NCBI GenBank assembly: GCA_947173755.1
Contig: CAMWGM010000027.1
Coordinates: 1 to 12,103 of the forward strand
Reading direction: 5' to 3'
Source: an uncultured Muribaculaceae bacterium
Lineage (GTDB): Bacteria > Bacteroidota > Bacteroidia > Bacteroidales > Muribaculaceae
Length of the DNA: 12,103 bases
Shown: piece after piece, positions 1-6,320 of the stretch
Numbering within the stretch: position 1 is the stretch's first letter
Layout of the letters: every line of letters begins with the position of its first letter
Notes under the pieces: generated by a model
Told to the model about the DNA's origin: nothing
The model's database searches: none
The model's input: only the letters and a program-made list of their open reading frames with translations
Translations under genes and position numbers: made by a program

Positions 1-2
1 GT

Positions 3-716
3 TTCGACGAGATGGGCACGATGGCCACCATCTACAATTATCCTTATTACCAGAACCATGTGGAAAATCTTGGCTATCTGAAGGATACCGACTGGGTGGA
101 ATTCCGCATCAAGGTGCCCGAAAAGGTGCCTGAAAAGATGACCCGCATCGCCAAGATCGTCATGCAGAAGTACGGACTGAGAATTCTCAAGTACACTTCG
201 GCCAAGAAGATCAAGGCCGAATATGGCGAGGCGCTTTTCAAACTCATCAACGAGGCCTATGCCGATCTCTACGGCTACTGCGCCCTTTCCGACCGGCAGA
301 TCAACTACTATGTCGACATGTATCTCAGCCTGATCCGCCTCGACTATGTCAGCGTAGTGGTCGACAAGGATGACAATCTCGTCGGCATCGGCATCTCAAT
401 CCCCTCCCTCTCCCAGGCGCTCCGCAAGGCAGGGGGCAAACTCTTCCCCCTCGGATGGTGGCATCTGCTCAAGGCCATCAAGGGCCGGAACGACGTGGTC
501 GACCTGCTGCTCATTGCCGTCAAGCCCGAGTATCAGAACCTCGGCATCAACTCCCTCTTCTTCTACGACCTGCTCAACCTCTACATACGCGACGGCGTGA
601 AATGGGCCGAGAGCAACCTCGAACTCGAGGAGAACCTCCACGTGCAGTCGCAGTGGGAATACTTCGACCGCCGTCAGCACCGCCGCCGCCGCGCCTTCCG
701 CAAAAAACTCAAGTGA
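3..716 (+). CDS. GNAT-family N-acetyltransferase, 5'-truncated by window edge
   Basis: This is the C-terminal part (about 238 codons) of a GNAT-fold acyltransferase. The frame is open to the window edge: Phe-Asp-Glu precede the first Met at base 12, and the run FDEMGTMATIYNYPYY is, from memory, an internal conserved stretch of Bacteroidota GNAT proteins of roughly 380 residues. The true start is therefore upstream and the Met at 12 is internal. The acetyl-CoA binding region (motif A) is seen near bases 500-560 as LLLIAVKPEYQNLG, with the Q-x-L-G-I-N turn. The tail is very basic (RRQHRRRRAFRKKLK). The stop TGA shares one base with the next ATG (TGATG), so translation is probably coupled to the glycosyltransferase. 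The substrate cannot be read from the sequence. Acyl transfer to a glycan or small-molecule amine is possible but unproven. The family call is fairly firm, the role is not. Confidence 0.8.
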   Translation, partial: FDEMGTMATIYNYPYYQNHVENLGYLKDTDWVEFRIKVPEKVPEKMTRIAKIVMQKYGLRILKYTSAKKIKAEYGEALFKLINEAYADLYGYCALSDRQINYYVDMYLSLIRLDYVSVVVDKDDNLVGIGISIPSLSQALRKAGGKLFPLGWWHLLKAIKGRNDVVDLLLIAVKPEYQNLGINSLFFYDLLNLYIRDGVKWAESNLELEENLHVQSQWEYFDRRQHRRRRAFRKKLK

Positions 717-1852
717 TGAGGATTCTCCTTGTCGGCGATGCGAGCAACTATCATGCCGCCCTGGCCGAGGCCCTGCGCCGCCTGGGCGAGGATGTGACGG
801 TGGCTTCCGACGGAAGCCGCTGGATGGACACTTCGCGCGACATCGACATATCCCGTCACGGCTCAGGCCCCCTCTCGGGACTCGGGCTCTGGCTCAGGAT
901 GCGCTACGGCCTGCAGCGCCGTCTGGCGGATTTCGACGTGGTCAGCATCGCGACTCTCGGATTCGTCAGCCTCAAGCCTGCGCGCCAGGCCGCCATCTTC
1001 GACATGCTCCGGCGCAACAACCGCTCGGTATTTTACACCTCCCTCGGCACCGACACTTTCTATGTCGACGAATGTATGCGCCCAGATTCGCTCCTACCCT
1101 ATAACGAATGGCGCATCTTCGGCCGGCCCTCACCTCTCGCCCTCGCACGACCTGAAACGGCCGCCGCATGGCAGAGCGAAGATCTGCGGCGTGCCTGCCG
1201 ACACGTCTACGACCGTATCGACGGAGCGACCTCAGTGTTATATGAGTACGACCGCGTTCTCGGGCGTTATCTCACTCCCGACCGACACGCATATACCGGA
1301 ATTCCGATCGACACCGATGCACTCCGTCCCGTCGGCCTGCCCGACCGTCCCGACAAAGTGCGCCTCTTTCTCGGGCGCCACCGTCACCGCATGGTAGAAA
1401 AAGGCACCGACCTGCTCGAGGCAGCCGCCCGAAGTGTGGTGGAAAGCCATCCCGACAAGGCCGAACTGGTGATAGTCGAAAACCGCCCTTACGACGAATA
1501 TCTCGACCTGATGAAGTCGGCCCACGTCGTCCTCGATCAGGTCTACAGTTACACTCCCGCCACCAACGCCCTGCTCGCGATGGCTTACGGACTCAACACC
1601 GTCTCCGGAGGCGAGGAGGAATTCTACGAATTCATAGGTGAGCCGGCCCTGCGTCCCGTAATAAATGTGCGCCCCGATTACGAACAGATCCGCCACACAC
1701 TTCTCCAGACCGTTCTCCACCCCGAACTCCTCGCTCCCCGTGGACGCGAAAGCCGGGAGTTTGTGGTGAAACATAACTCCTACGACGTCGTTGCCGGTCG
1801 CTATCTCGACTTCTGGCAGCGCCGCCTCGACCATAAAGATGCTCAGACTTGA
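716..1852 (+). CDS. GT-B fold glycosyltransferase (GT4-like)
   Basis: A 378-residue cytoplasmic glycosyltransferase that probably adds a sugar from a nucleotide donor to a lipid-linked surface glycan. The N-terminal Rossmann half opens with MRILLVGDASNYHAALAEAL, a typical GT-B start with a small-residue loop and the acceptor-side helix. The C-terminal donor half begins near residue 218 with the sequence FLGRHRHRMVEKGTD, which matches the GT4-type 'G R ... KG.D' region. A D-Q-x-Y segment lies near residue 272, and a G-G-E-E-E loop near residues 298-302 resembles the E-x7-E nucleotide-sugar site region. The ATG at 716 is chosen because it overlaps the preceding stop by one base. The open frame continues upstream to 455, but that stretch is antisense-quality sequence inside the GNAT gene. 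The 3' end overlaps the next gene by 14 bases. Donor and acceptor are unknown. Confidence 0.85.
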   Translation: MRILLVGDASNYHAALAEALRRLGEDVTVASDGSRWMDTSRDIDISRHGSGPLSGLGLWLRMRYGLQRRLADFDVVSIATLGFVSLKPARQAAIFDMLRRNNRSVFYTSLGTDTFYVDECMRPDSLLPYNEWRIFGRPSPLALARPETAAAWQSEDLRRACRHVYDRIDGATSVLYEYDRVLGRYLTPDRHAYTGIPIDTDALRPVGLPDRPDKVRLFLGRHRHRMVEKGTDLLEAAARSVVESHPDKAELVIVENRPYDEYLDLMKSAHVVLDQVYSYTPATNALLAMAYGLNTVSGGEEEFYEFIGEPALRPVINVRPDYEQIRHTLLQTVLHPELLAPRGRESREFVVKHNSYDVVAGRYLDFWQRRLDHKDAQT

Positions 1853-2651
1853 AGTGCTCATATCCACCTGCCGTCCCGAGGGCATAACCCGCGTGGCCGC
1901 TATGACGCTTCCCCGTGTCAGGGGAGTGGGTTATCTCGTGTCATGGCAGCAATCGGAGGGGGAACCGGTTCCCCGGTCTATTGCGGAGCGTGATGACATC
2001 AGGGTCACCCGCAACGAGGTGACATGTCTCAGCGCCAACCGCAACCATGCCCTGAGCGAGGCCACGGGAGAAGTGCTCCTCATCGCCGACGACGACCTTT
2101 CGTTTACCCGCGAAGGGCTCGAGGGAGTGATCGGAGCCTTCGCCCTGCGGCCCTCGATGCAGATGGCGCTCTTCAGGTTCGACGGTGCTGAAAAGAGTTA
2201 TCCCGACGTCGAGACATCTCTCACCCGCGCCATCCCCAAAGGATTTTACGCCAGTTCCATCGAGATCGCATTGCGCCGCGAGTGTCTGGCCGATCCCAGG
2301 CTACGTTTCCCGACCGACTTCGGACTCGGTGCGCGCTACGGATGCGGTGAGGAAGAGATTTTCCTCCACACCGGCCGCCGGCTCGGTCTTGACGTCAGAT
2401 TTATACCCCACACCGTCTGCCGCCACGACGGGCCCTCCACAGGAAGCGCATCCCGGGTAGCCGATTCCACACTCCGCGGCTACGGTGCCACCATCGCGCT
2501 GCTCTATCCCACGACATGGCTGCCGCGCCTCCTCCTCAAGGCTTTCCGTGGTCACCGTTCCGACAGAATGGGTCTGCTCCATGGGCTGCGCATCATGACC
2601 GGGGCTGCTTTTTCAGCCACATTTAAAGTCAGGAGGCCATGGCGCGGCTGA
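1839..2651 (+). CDS. GT-A fold glycosyltransferase, family 2-like
   Basis: A 270-residue family 2-type glycosyltransferase. It starts with the beta-strand MLRLEVLISTCRPEGI. A nucleotide-binding segment LSANRNHALSEATGEVLLIA (residues 64-83) leads into the metal-binding D-D-D at residues 84-86, the DXD equivalent. An acidic GCGEEE at 168-173 sits where GT2 enzymes carry the catalytic-base ED motif, followed by a His-rich HTVCRHDGPSTG segment. These residues point to metal-dependent transfer from a nucleotide sugar in the cytoplasm. The ATG at 1839 was chosen over a TTG at 1791 because it is the first ATG, gives a canonical strand start, and overlaps the upstream stop by only 14 bases, like its neighbours. 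The length is slightly short for the family, with no membrane anchor beyond a hydrophobic patch near the C terminus. It lies between another glycosyltransferase and a flippase, so it probably builds the same glycan. Confidence 0.87.
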   Translation: MLRLEVLISTCRPEGITRVAAMTLPRVRGVGYLVSWQQSEGEPVPRSIAERDDIRVTRNEVTCLSANRNHALSEATGEVLLIADDDLSFTREGLEGVIGAFALRPSMQMALFRFDGAEKSYPDVETSLTRAIPKGFYASSIEIALRRECLADPRLRFPTDFGLGARYGCGEEEIFLHTGRRLGLDVRFIPHTVCRHDGPSTGSASRVADSTLRGYGATIALLYPTTWLPRLLLKAFRGHRSDRMGLLHGLRIMTGAAFSATFKVRRPWRG

Positions 2652-4015
2652 CCCGTTCCGCCCTGACCCGCAATGTGCTCAAGGCCATGGGCACTTTCGG
2701 CGGACTGCAGATCGTCCAGATACTCTGCGGTGCCGTCAGGGTGAAACTCGTGGCCATCTGGCTCGGAGCGGCCGGCGTCGGCTTGTTCTCGATCTTCAAC
2801 AACGCCATCACGATGCTGACCACTGTGTCGCAACTCGGCATGGGTCAGACAGCCGTGCGCGACATGGCAGCCGCCACCTCGGGTCACGACAGTCGGCGCG
2901 TCGGGCTCGTGGCCGCCGTCATCCGCCGCTGGGGCCTGATCCTCGGCATGGCCGGCTTCGCCCTCACGGTGTTTCTCTCCCCCTTCCTGGCCAGATTTAC
3001 CTTCGGCAATTACAGTTCCACCTGGGCCTTCGCCCTGCTCGGCATCGTGGTGATGATGCAGATAATCACCGCCTCCCGCCAGGCGGTGATGCGCGGCATA
3101 GGCCGTCTCAACGCCCTTGCCCGAGCCATATTCATCGGGGTCGGCGGAGGGCTCGCCATCTCCATCCCGATGTTCTACTACTGGCGCATGGGCAGTATCC
3201 TCCCCTCGATCATCGCCTATGCCGCCTTTGCGCTCATCGCCACCGGCTGGTATTCCCGCCGCTCCTGCTCCGGTCTGCCGCGGGTTTCTCCGGGAATAGG
3301 CGAGACGTGGAACATCGGACGCGATTTCCTTCGGCTCGGACTCTTCATGACAGTCGCCGATGCCTCTACCCAGTTGCTCAACTATGCATTCGTGGCGTGG
3401 CTCAACGGCGCGGCGTCTACGGCAGAAGTAGGTATCTATCAGTCGGGCTATACGATAGTCAGCCGATATGTCGGGATGGTATTCACCGCAATCGGTGTCG
3501 AATATTATCCGCGTCTCGCCACCGTCGCCAACCGCAACGACCGTCTGCGCGTATTCGTCAGCCACGAGATAAGGCTCCTGATGCTCATTCTGCTCCCCGT
3601 GCTGCCTATATGCATCCCGATGATGCCCTTTGTGGTACGTCTGCTCTACAGCCATGCGTTCCTGCCCGCCATCCCCATGATCTGGCTCGCTCTGCCCGGC
3701 ATGGTGCTGAGAGGCTTGTCATGGAGTATGGCCTTTGTCATTCTGGCCAAAGGTGACGGGCGCACATACCTCATCACGGAGATACTCAGTAGCGCCGTCG
3801 GACTTCTGCTCAACATTTTAGGTTACCGATGGATGGGACTTGCGGGGCTCGGCATCTCATTCACGGTCTGGTATGCCATCTATTCGCTTCTCATCGCTGC
3901 CGTCTATCATTACCGCTATCGGCTCACAATCGCCCGGCCTGTCATCCTGCTGTCCCTCATCACATTCCTCATCATCACCATCGCCTCCGTCGTCGCCTAC
4001 ATCTGCTTCGCTTAG
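2639..4015 (+). CDS. MOP-superfamily polysaccharide flippase (Wzx-like)
   Basis: A 458-residue polytopic inner-membrane protein with roughly a dozen hydrophobic segments. It resembles the oligosaccharide flippases that move undecaprenyl-linked glycan repeats to the periplasmic face. The N-terminal stretch RNVLKAMGTFGGLQIVQILC, then V-R-x-K-L-V-A-I-W-L-G-x-x-G-V-G-L, is the characteristic first membrane region of Bacteroidota Wzx-type proteins. An in-frame TAA at 2624-2626 limits the start. The ATG at 2639 keeps the conserved N terminus and overlaps the upstream glycosyltransferase by 13 bases. An AGGAGG lies two bases before the ATG, too close to act as a normal Shine-Dalgarno site and probably coincidental. 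It is the last gene of the overlapping operon and is followed by hairpins. No polymerase or ligase is visible here, so the rest of the locus must lie upstream or elsewhere. Confidence 0.88.
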   Translation: MARLTRSALTRNVLKAMGTFGGLQIVQILCGAVRVKLVAIWLGAAGVGLFSIFNNAITMLTTVSQLGMGQTAVRDMAAATSGHDSRRVGLVAAVIRRWGLILGMAGFALTVFLSPFLARFTFGNYSSTWAFALLGIVVMMQIITASRQAVMRGIGRLNALARAIFIGVGGGLAISIPMFYYWRMGSILPSIIAYAAFALIATGWYSRRSCSGLPRVSPGIGETWNIGRDFLRLGLFMTVADASTQLLNYAFVAWLNGAASTAEVGIYQSGYTIVSRYVGMVFTAIGVEYYPRLATVANRNDRLRVFVSHEIRLLMLILLPVLPICIPMMPFVVRLLYSHAFLPAIPMIWLALPGMVLRGLSWSMAFVILAKGDGRTYLITEILSSAVGLLLNILGYRWMGLAGLGISFTVWYAIYSLLIAAVYHYRYRLTIARPVILLSLITFLIITIASVVAYICFA

Positions 4016-4018
4016 GAG

Positions 4019-4043
4019 ATTTACCACTTTTTTGGTGGTAAAT
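4019..4043 (+). terminator. Putative terminator hairpin after the glycan operon
   Basis: A perfect 9-bp inverted repeat (ATTTACCAC at 4019-4027, GTGGTAAAT at 4035-4043) with a T-rich 7-base loop begins four bases after the flippase stop. The position suits a transcription end. The stem is only moderately GC-rich and no long T run follows, so it may work together with the next hairpin. Confidence 0.55.
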
Positions 4044-4095
4044 TCAGATATGACGCCGATGCCTGACACCGCTTAACGTGGCCTGAATTGTAGGG

Positions 4096-4115
4096 ACATG
4101 CCTTTGGCATGTTTT
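4096..4115 (+). terminator. Terminator-like hairpin, ACATGCC/GGCATGT
   Basis: A perfect 7-bp stem (ACATGCC at 4096-4102, GGCATGT at 4106-4112) with a TTT loop runs straight into four T residues (4112-4115), the form of a rho-independent terminator on the plus strand. It is preceded by TGTAGGG. From memory, similar GTAGGGACATGCC-type palindromes recur between Bacteroidales genes, so this could instead be, or also be, a dispersed palindromic repeat. No second copy is seen in this window. Confidence 0.5.
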
Positions 4116-4165
4116 ACAGGATAATAAAGAGTGTTGGGGTCTCGATGCGTATTCTACATCCACCC

Positions 4166-4193
4166 AATTATGCATTATGAATTATGCATTAAC
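4166..4193 (+). repeat. AT-rich heptad tandem repeat, copy A (4 units)
   Basis: Four consecutive 7-base units read AATTATG, CATTATG, AATTATG, CATTAAC, consensus (A/C)ATTRTG. This AT-only-like tract stands out in GC-rich surroundings. It lies 42 bases upstream of the promoter dyad of the 4260 gene and shares 25 of 30 positions (4166-4195 against 8729-8758) with the second tract, including the terminal TTAACGA. Confidence 0.75.
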
Positions 4194-4234
4194 GAAAGGA
4201 TCATTATCGCACCTTTCTCCCCTCCTTCCGGCAT

Positions 4235-4260
4235 TAACTTTGCGTGAAAAAGCAAAGTTA
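4235..4260 (+). promoter_or_regulatory. Promoter -7 box embedded in a perfect 9-bp dyad
   Basis: TAACTTTG at 4235-4242 fits the Bacteroidota -7 consensus TAnnTTTG exactly. It forms the left arm of a perfect inverted repeat: TAACTTTGC (4235-4243) and GCAAAGTTA (4252-4260), with an 8-base spacer GTGAAAAA. The right arm ends on the A of the ATG of the 4260 gene, and read on the minus strand it is a second TAACTTTG. No clear -33 TTG is seen 19-21 bases upstream. Transcription would start near 4248-4250, leaving a leader of only about ten bases. The symmetry suggests a repressor or autoregulator site. That part is inference. Confidence 0.6.
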
Positions 4261-4754
4261 TGAAAAGCAAGAAAACCAAGACCCCAAAACAATCCTTAAT
4301 CATCTCTGCAGCAGCCGCTGCACGCCTGTTCCTCAGAATTGCCTCACTTGAAATAAAACTCGAATTTAAAGACCAGCTCCTCACTGTAGTGGCCAAAATC
4401 ATCTCGGGGCAGCCCGGAGTTTCCAGAGCCGACTTCTTCTTCAAGGAAGAGAAAGAGATCCTCGCCGAACTCGACAAAGCCATCGAACGCTCGGCCAAAG
4501 CACGTGCCGCAGCCGCCCGACGTCGTGCCGCCCGTGCCGCTGCCCCGCCATCCCACGAGCCCTCGGCCGACTCGCAATCAGAGACCGCATCCATGCCTCC
4601 CGACGAGACACAACCGCCTCTATCGGTCGAAGGCGTCGAGAAGTTCGAAGTCGGGACCTTCGAAACCGGATTCGCGAAGGGGGACGGAGTTGTTGTGGTC
4701 AGTGAGATAGATGCGCGGATGCTCGGCGAACCCCTCCGACGCCAGCGACGATGA
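4260..4754 (+). CDS. Hypothetical Ala/Arg-rich protein
   Basis: A 164-residue protein that I do not recognise. It has a basic N terminus (MKSKKTKTPKQSL) and a short hydrophobic/alanine helix (residues 12-27). A middle region with alternating Lys/Glu and Leu (about 28-80) is probably helical, and a strongly basic Ala/Arg stretch follows (about 82-96, AKARAAAARRRAARA). The Pro/Ser/Glu-rich tail looks disordered. There is no signal peptide cleavage site and no catalytic motif. The first 120 codons strongly prefer C or G at the third position, like neighbouring genes, and a -7 promoter box sits just upstream, so I take it as real. The last 45 codons run antisense through the end of the minus-strand phosphoethanolamine transferase gene. 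That tail may be a secondary extension. Nucleic-acid or polyanion binding through the Arg-rich stretch is only a thought. Confidence 0.6.
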   Translation: MKSKKTKTPKQSLIISAAAAARLFLRIASLEIKLEFKDQLLTVVAKIISGQPGVSRADFFFKEEKEILAELDKAIERSAKARAAAARRRAARAAAPPSHEPSADSQSETASMPPDETQPPLSVEGVEKFEVGTFETGFAKGDGVVVVSEIDARMLGEPLRRQRR

Positions 4755-6320
4755 GGGCACGAATGTCCGGGCATCGACACCTCCGAGTTGGAGAGCGGTG
4801 TGATAGAACGACTCCGACGATGCTACGCGTTTATGCCGGTTACTTTCGAGAGCCGTGACGATCTCCGGATGACGACGCGCGAATTCAGGGGAGGTCCAGA
4901 CGATCAGCGGCACGTTGACCTGGTGGAAAGTAGGGGTCGGCGATGCATGGAGGAAACGCCTGCGGGAATCGTCATAGATATCTTCGCCATGATCGGAGGT
5001 ATAGATAAGGGCGGCCGACCTGCCGTCAGCCTCAGCCATACTCATTATCGAGTCGAGCAGCAGATCGGTGGCCACTATAGTATTGTCGTAGGCATTGACG
5101 AGATTGTCGCGCACTTCGGCCGACGACCGCGAGTAGGTGTCGGGGGTGAAAAGCCGCTGCCCCTCGTCATATCGGTCGATATAACTGAAGTGTGAGCCAT
5201 AGGTGTGGATCACAATCAGTTCCTTCGGGGCGCGTGCCTGCGCAAGTCTCCCGGCCATGTGCGGAAGGATGGAAAGGTCGGTGATCGGGCGCAGCATCTC
5301 GGTGGCTGTCAGCGAGTCGCGCAGGAAGAGCACTTCGTCGGCCTCGCAGCCGAGAAAATCTATATACGAGTGATTACGGCCCTGATTCGAGATATAGGTT
5401 GTCTCATAGCCCGCTTCTCTGAAGGCCGTTATGACACCTTTGCGCCGGTTGATACTGTCGCCGAACGTTTCAGCCGTAAGGTCGGTCATCAGCATCGGCA
5501 CCGCCTTGTGGGTGGTATTGGATTGGGAAAGGACACGGTCGAACACCGTCAGCCCCCCGCGATCGGAGAGCCGTGGATTGGTTGGTCGTTCATACCCGCA
5601 CAACTGCCAGTTTTCGGCGCGCGATGTCTCTCCGATCACGATGATGATGAGATCATCCTCGTCAGCCGGACGTAGCGATGACGCCTGCGGCGAGAAGGCT
5701 GATGAAGTCTCGTGATAGGAAGCCACCTCGGCGGTACGGCGGACGGAGAGTGCCAGATTATAAAAAGCATTGACCGGGTAAAGTTGATCCGCGATTCTGT
5801 AAGGCACTGCCGAGCAAAAGGCTCCGGCCAGACACAACGCACCTGCGAGAGTGACCCCCGACCCTACTCTCAGCGCCCGCCGGCGGAAAAGCGGCCTCAA
5901 CGTCACTTTCCCGGCCCATGCTATTCCGGCCCAGACAAGCAGCGGGAGAAACACCACAATGTCGACCAGCACTATGCCGGTCAGCGATCCGAGCAGTTCA
6001 CCCGCCTCGCCCGGATTGGTGGTGGCGACGTTGAGGAACATGTCTACCGCGATGACCGACTTGCCGTAGAGCCTGAGCAGCACGATCTGAAACGCAGCGA
6101 TGAAAAGGATGGGAAACATCATCCACACCGAACGGCCTATCCTGCGGCTCCACGCCAGAAGCAGCATATAGATTCCGGCAGGAAGGATGACATTGGTCAG
6201 ACGCCCGGCCGGACTGAGTTGTTCAGTAATGGCAAGGGCCACATTGGGAATCAATGCGGCCGCAAGACAGTAGATATATAACAGGTCAGGTTGAGATGAC
6301 CTGAGACGTGATGGGATCAT
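4620..6320 (-). CDS. Phosphoethanolamine transferase (EptA-like, sulfatase fold)
   Basis: A 566-residue inner-membrane enzyme of the EptA/alkaline-phosphatase superfamily that transfers phosphoethanolamine from phosphatidylethanolamine, typically to lipid A or LPS core. About five membrane helices occupy residues 12-170. The periplasmic catalytic domain follows. The nucleophile motif IVIGETSRAENWQLCGY places the metal ligand Glu231 and catalytic Thr232. TSDHGED gives Asp443 and His444, and FLHASP gives His458, all expected zinc-site positions, followed by VPLIVW. THKAVP matches the conserved substrate-side segment. The length is normal for the family. Its ATG overlaps the TGA of the upstream lipoprotein gene (ATGA, 6317-6320), so it is co-transcribed and probably translationally coupled. 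The final 135 bases overlap the convergent 4260 gene. Modification of this kind lowers surface negative charge and cationic-peptide binding in other bacteria. The exact acceptor here is inferred. Confidence 0.9.
   Translation of the reverse strand: MIPSRLRSSQPDLLYIYCLAAALIPNVALAITEQLSPAGRLTNVILPAGIYMLLLAWSRRIGRSVWMMFPILFIAAFQIVLLRLYGKSVIAVDMFLNVATTNPGEAGELLGSLTGIVLVDIVVFLPLLVWAGIAWAGKVTLRPLFRRRALRVGSGVTLAGALCLAGAFCSAVPYRIADQLYPVNAFYNLALSVRRTAEVASYHETSSAFSPQASSLRPADEDDLIIIVIGETSRAENWQLCGYERPTNPRLSDRGGLTVFDRVLSQSNTTHKAVPMLMTDLTAETFGDSINRRKGVITAFREAGYETTYISNQGRNHSYIDFLGCEADEVLFLRDSLTATEMLRPITDLSILPHMAGRLAQARAPKELIVIHTYGSHFSYIDRYDEGQRLFTPDTYSRSSAEVRDNLVNAYDNTIVATDLLLDSIMSMAEADGRSAALIYTSDHGEDIYDDSRRRFLHASPTPTFHQVNVPLIVWTSPEFARRHPEIVTALESNRHKRVASSESFYHTALQLGGVDARTFVPSSSLASEGFAEHPRIYLTDHNNSVPLRESGFEGPDFELLDAFDR

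Noticed and set aside
455..715. N-terminal extension of the GT-B gene upstream of 716
   Set aside because: It would overlap the GNAT gene by 260 bases and read as basic, low-complexity sequence before the canonical MRILLVGDAS start.
1238..1885. 215-codon minus-strand frame inside the GT-B glycosyltransferase gene
   Set aside because: It is antisense to conserved glycosyltransferase sequence and has no promoter or family resemblance.
2631..2636. AGGAGG as a Shine-Dalgarno site for the flippase
   Set aside because: It is only two bases from the ATG, and genes here otherwise show no Shine-Dalgarno sites, as expected for Bacteroidota.
2552..3655. 367-codon open frame on the minus strand across the flippase gene
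   Set aside because: It is antisense to a clear multi-spanning flippase. Its product is a Gly/His/Glu-rich low-complexity string with no fold, as expected from the shadow of a GC3-rich gene.
4166..4193. CRISPR-like array or mobile-element end at the heptad tracts
   Set aside because: The units are 7 bases with no spacers, and there is no transposase, target duplication or cas gene nearby.
4175..4780. 201-codon minus-strand frame opposite the unknown 4260 gene
   Set aside because: It is Ser/Arg/Ala-rich, runs through the promoter and the heptad repeat, and ends within repeat-derived sequence (M-H-N-S). Third-base bias favours the plus-strand frame.
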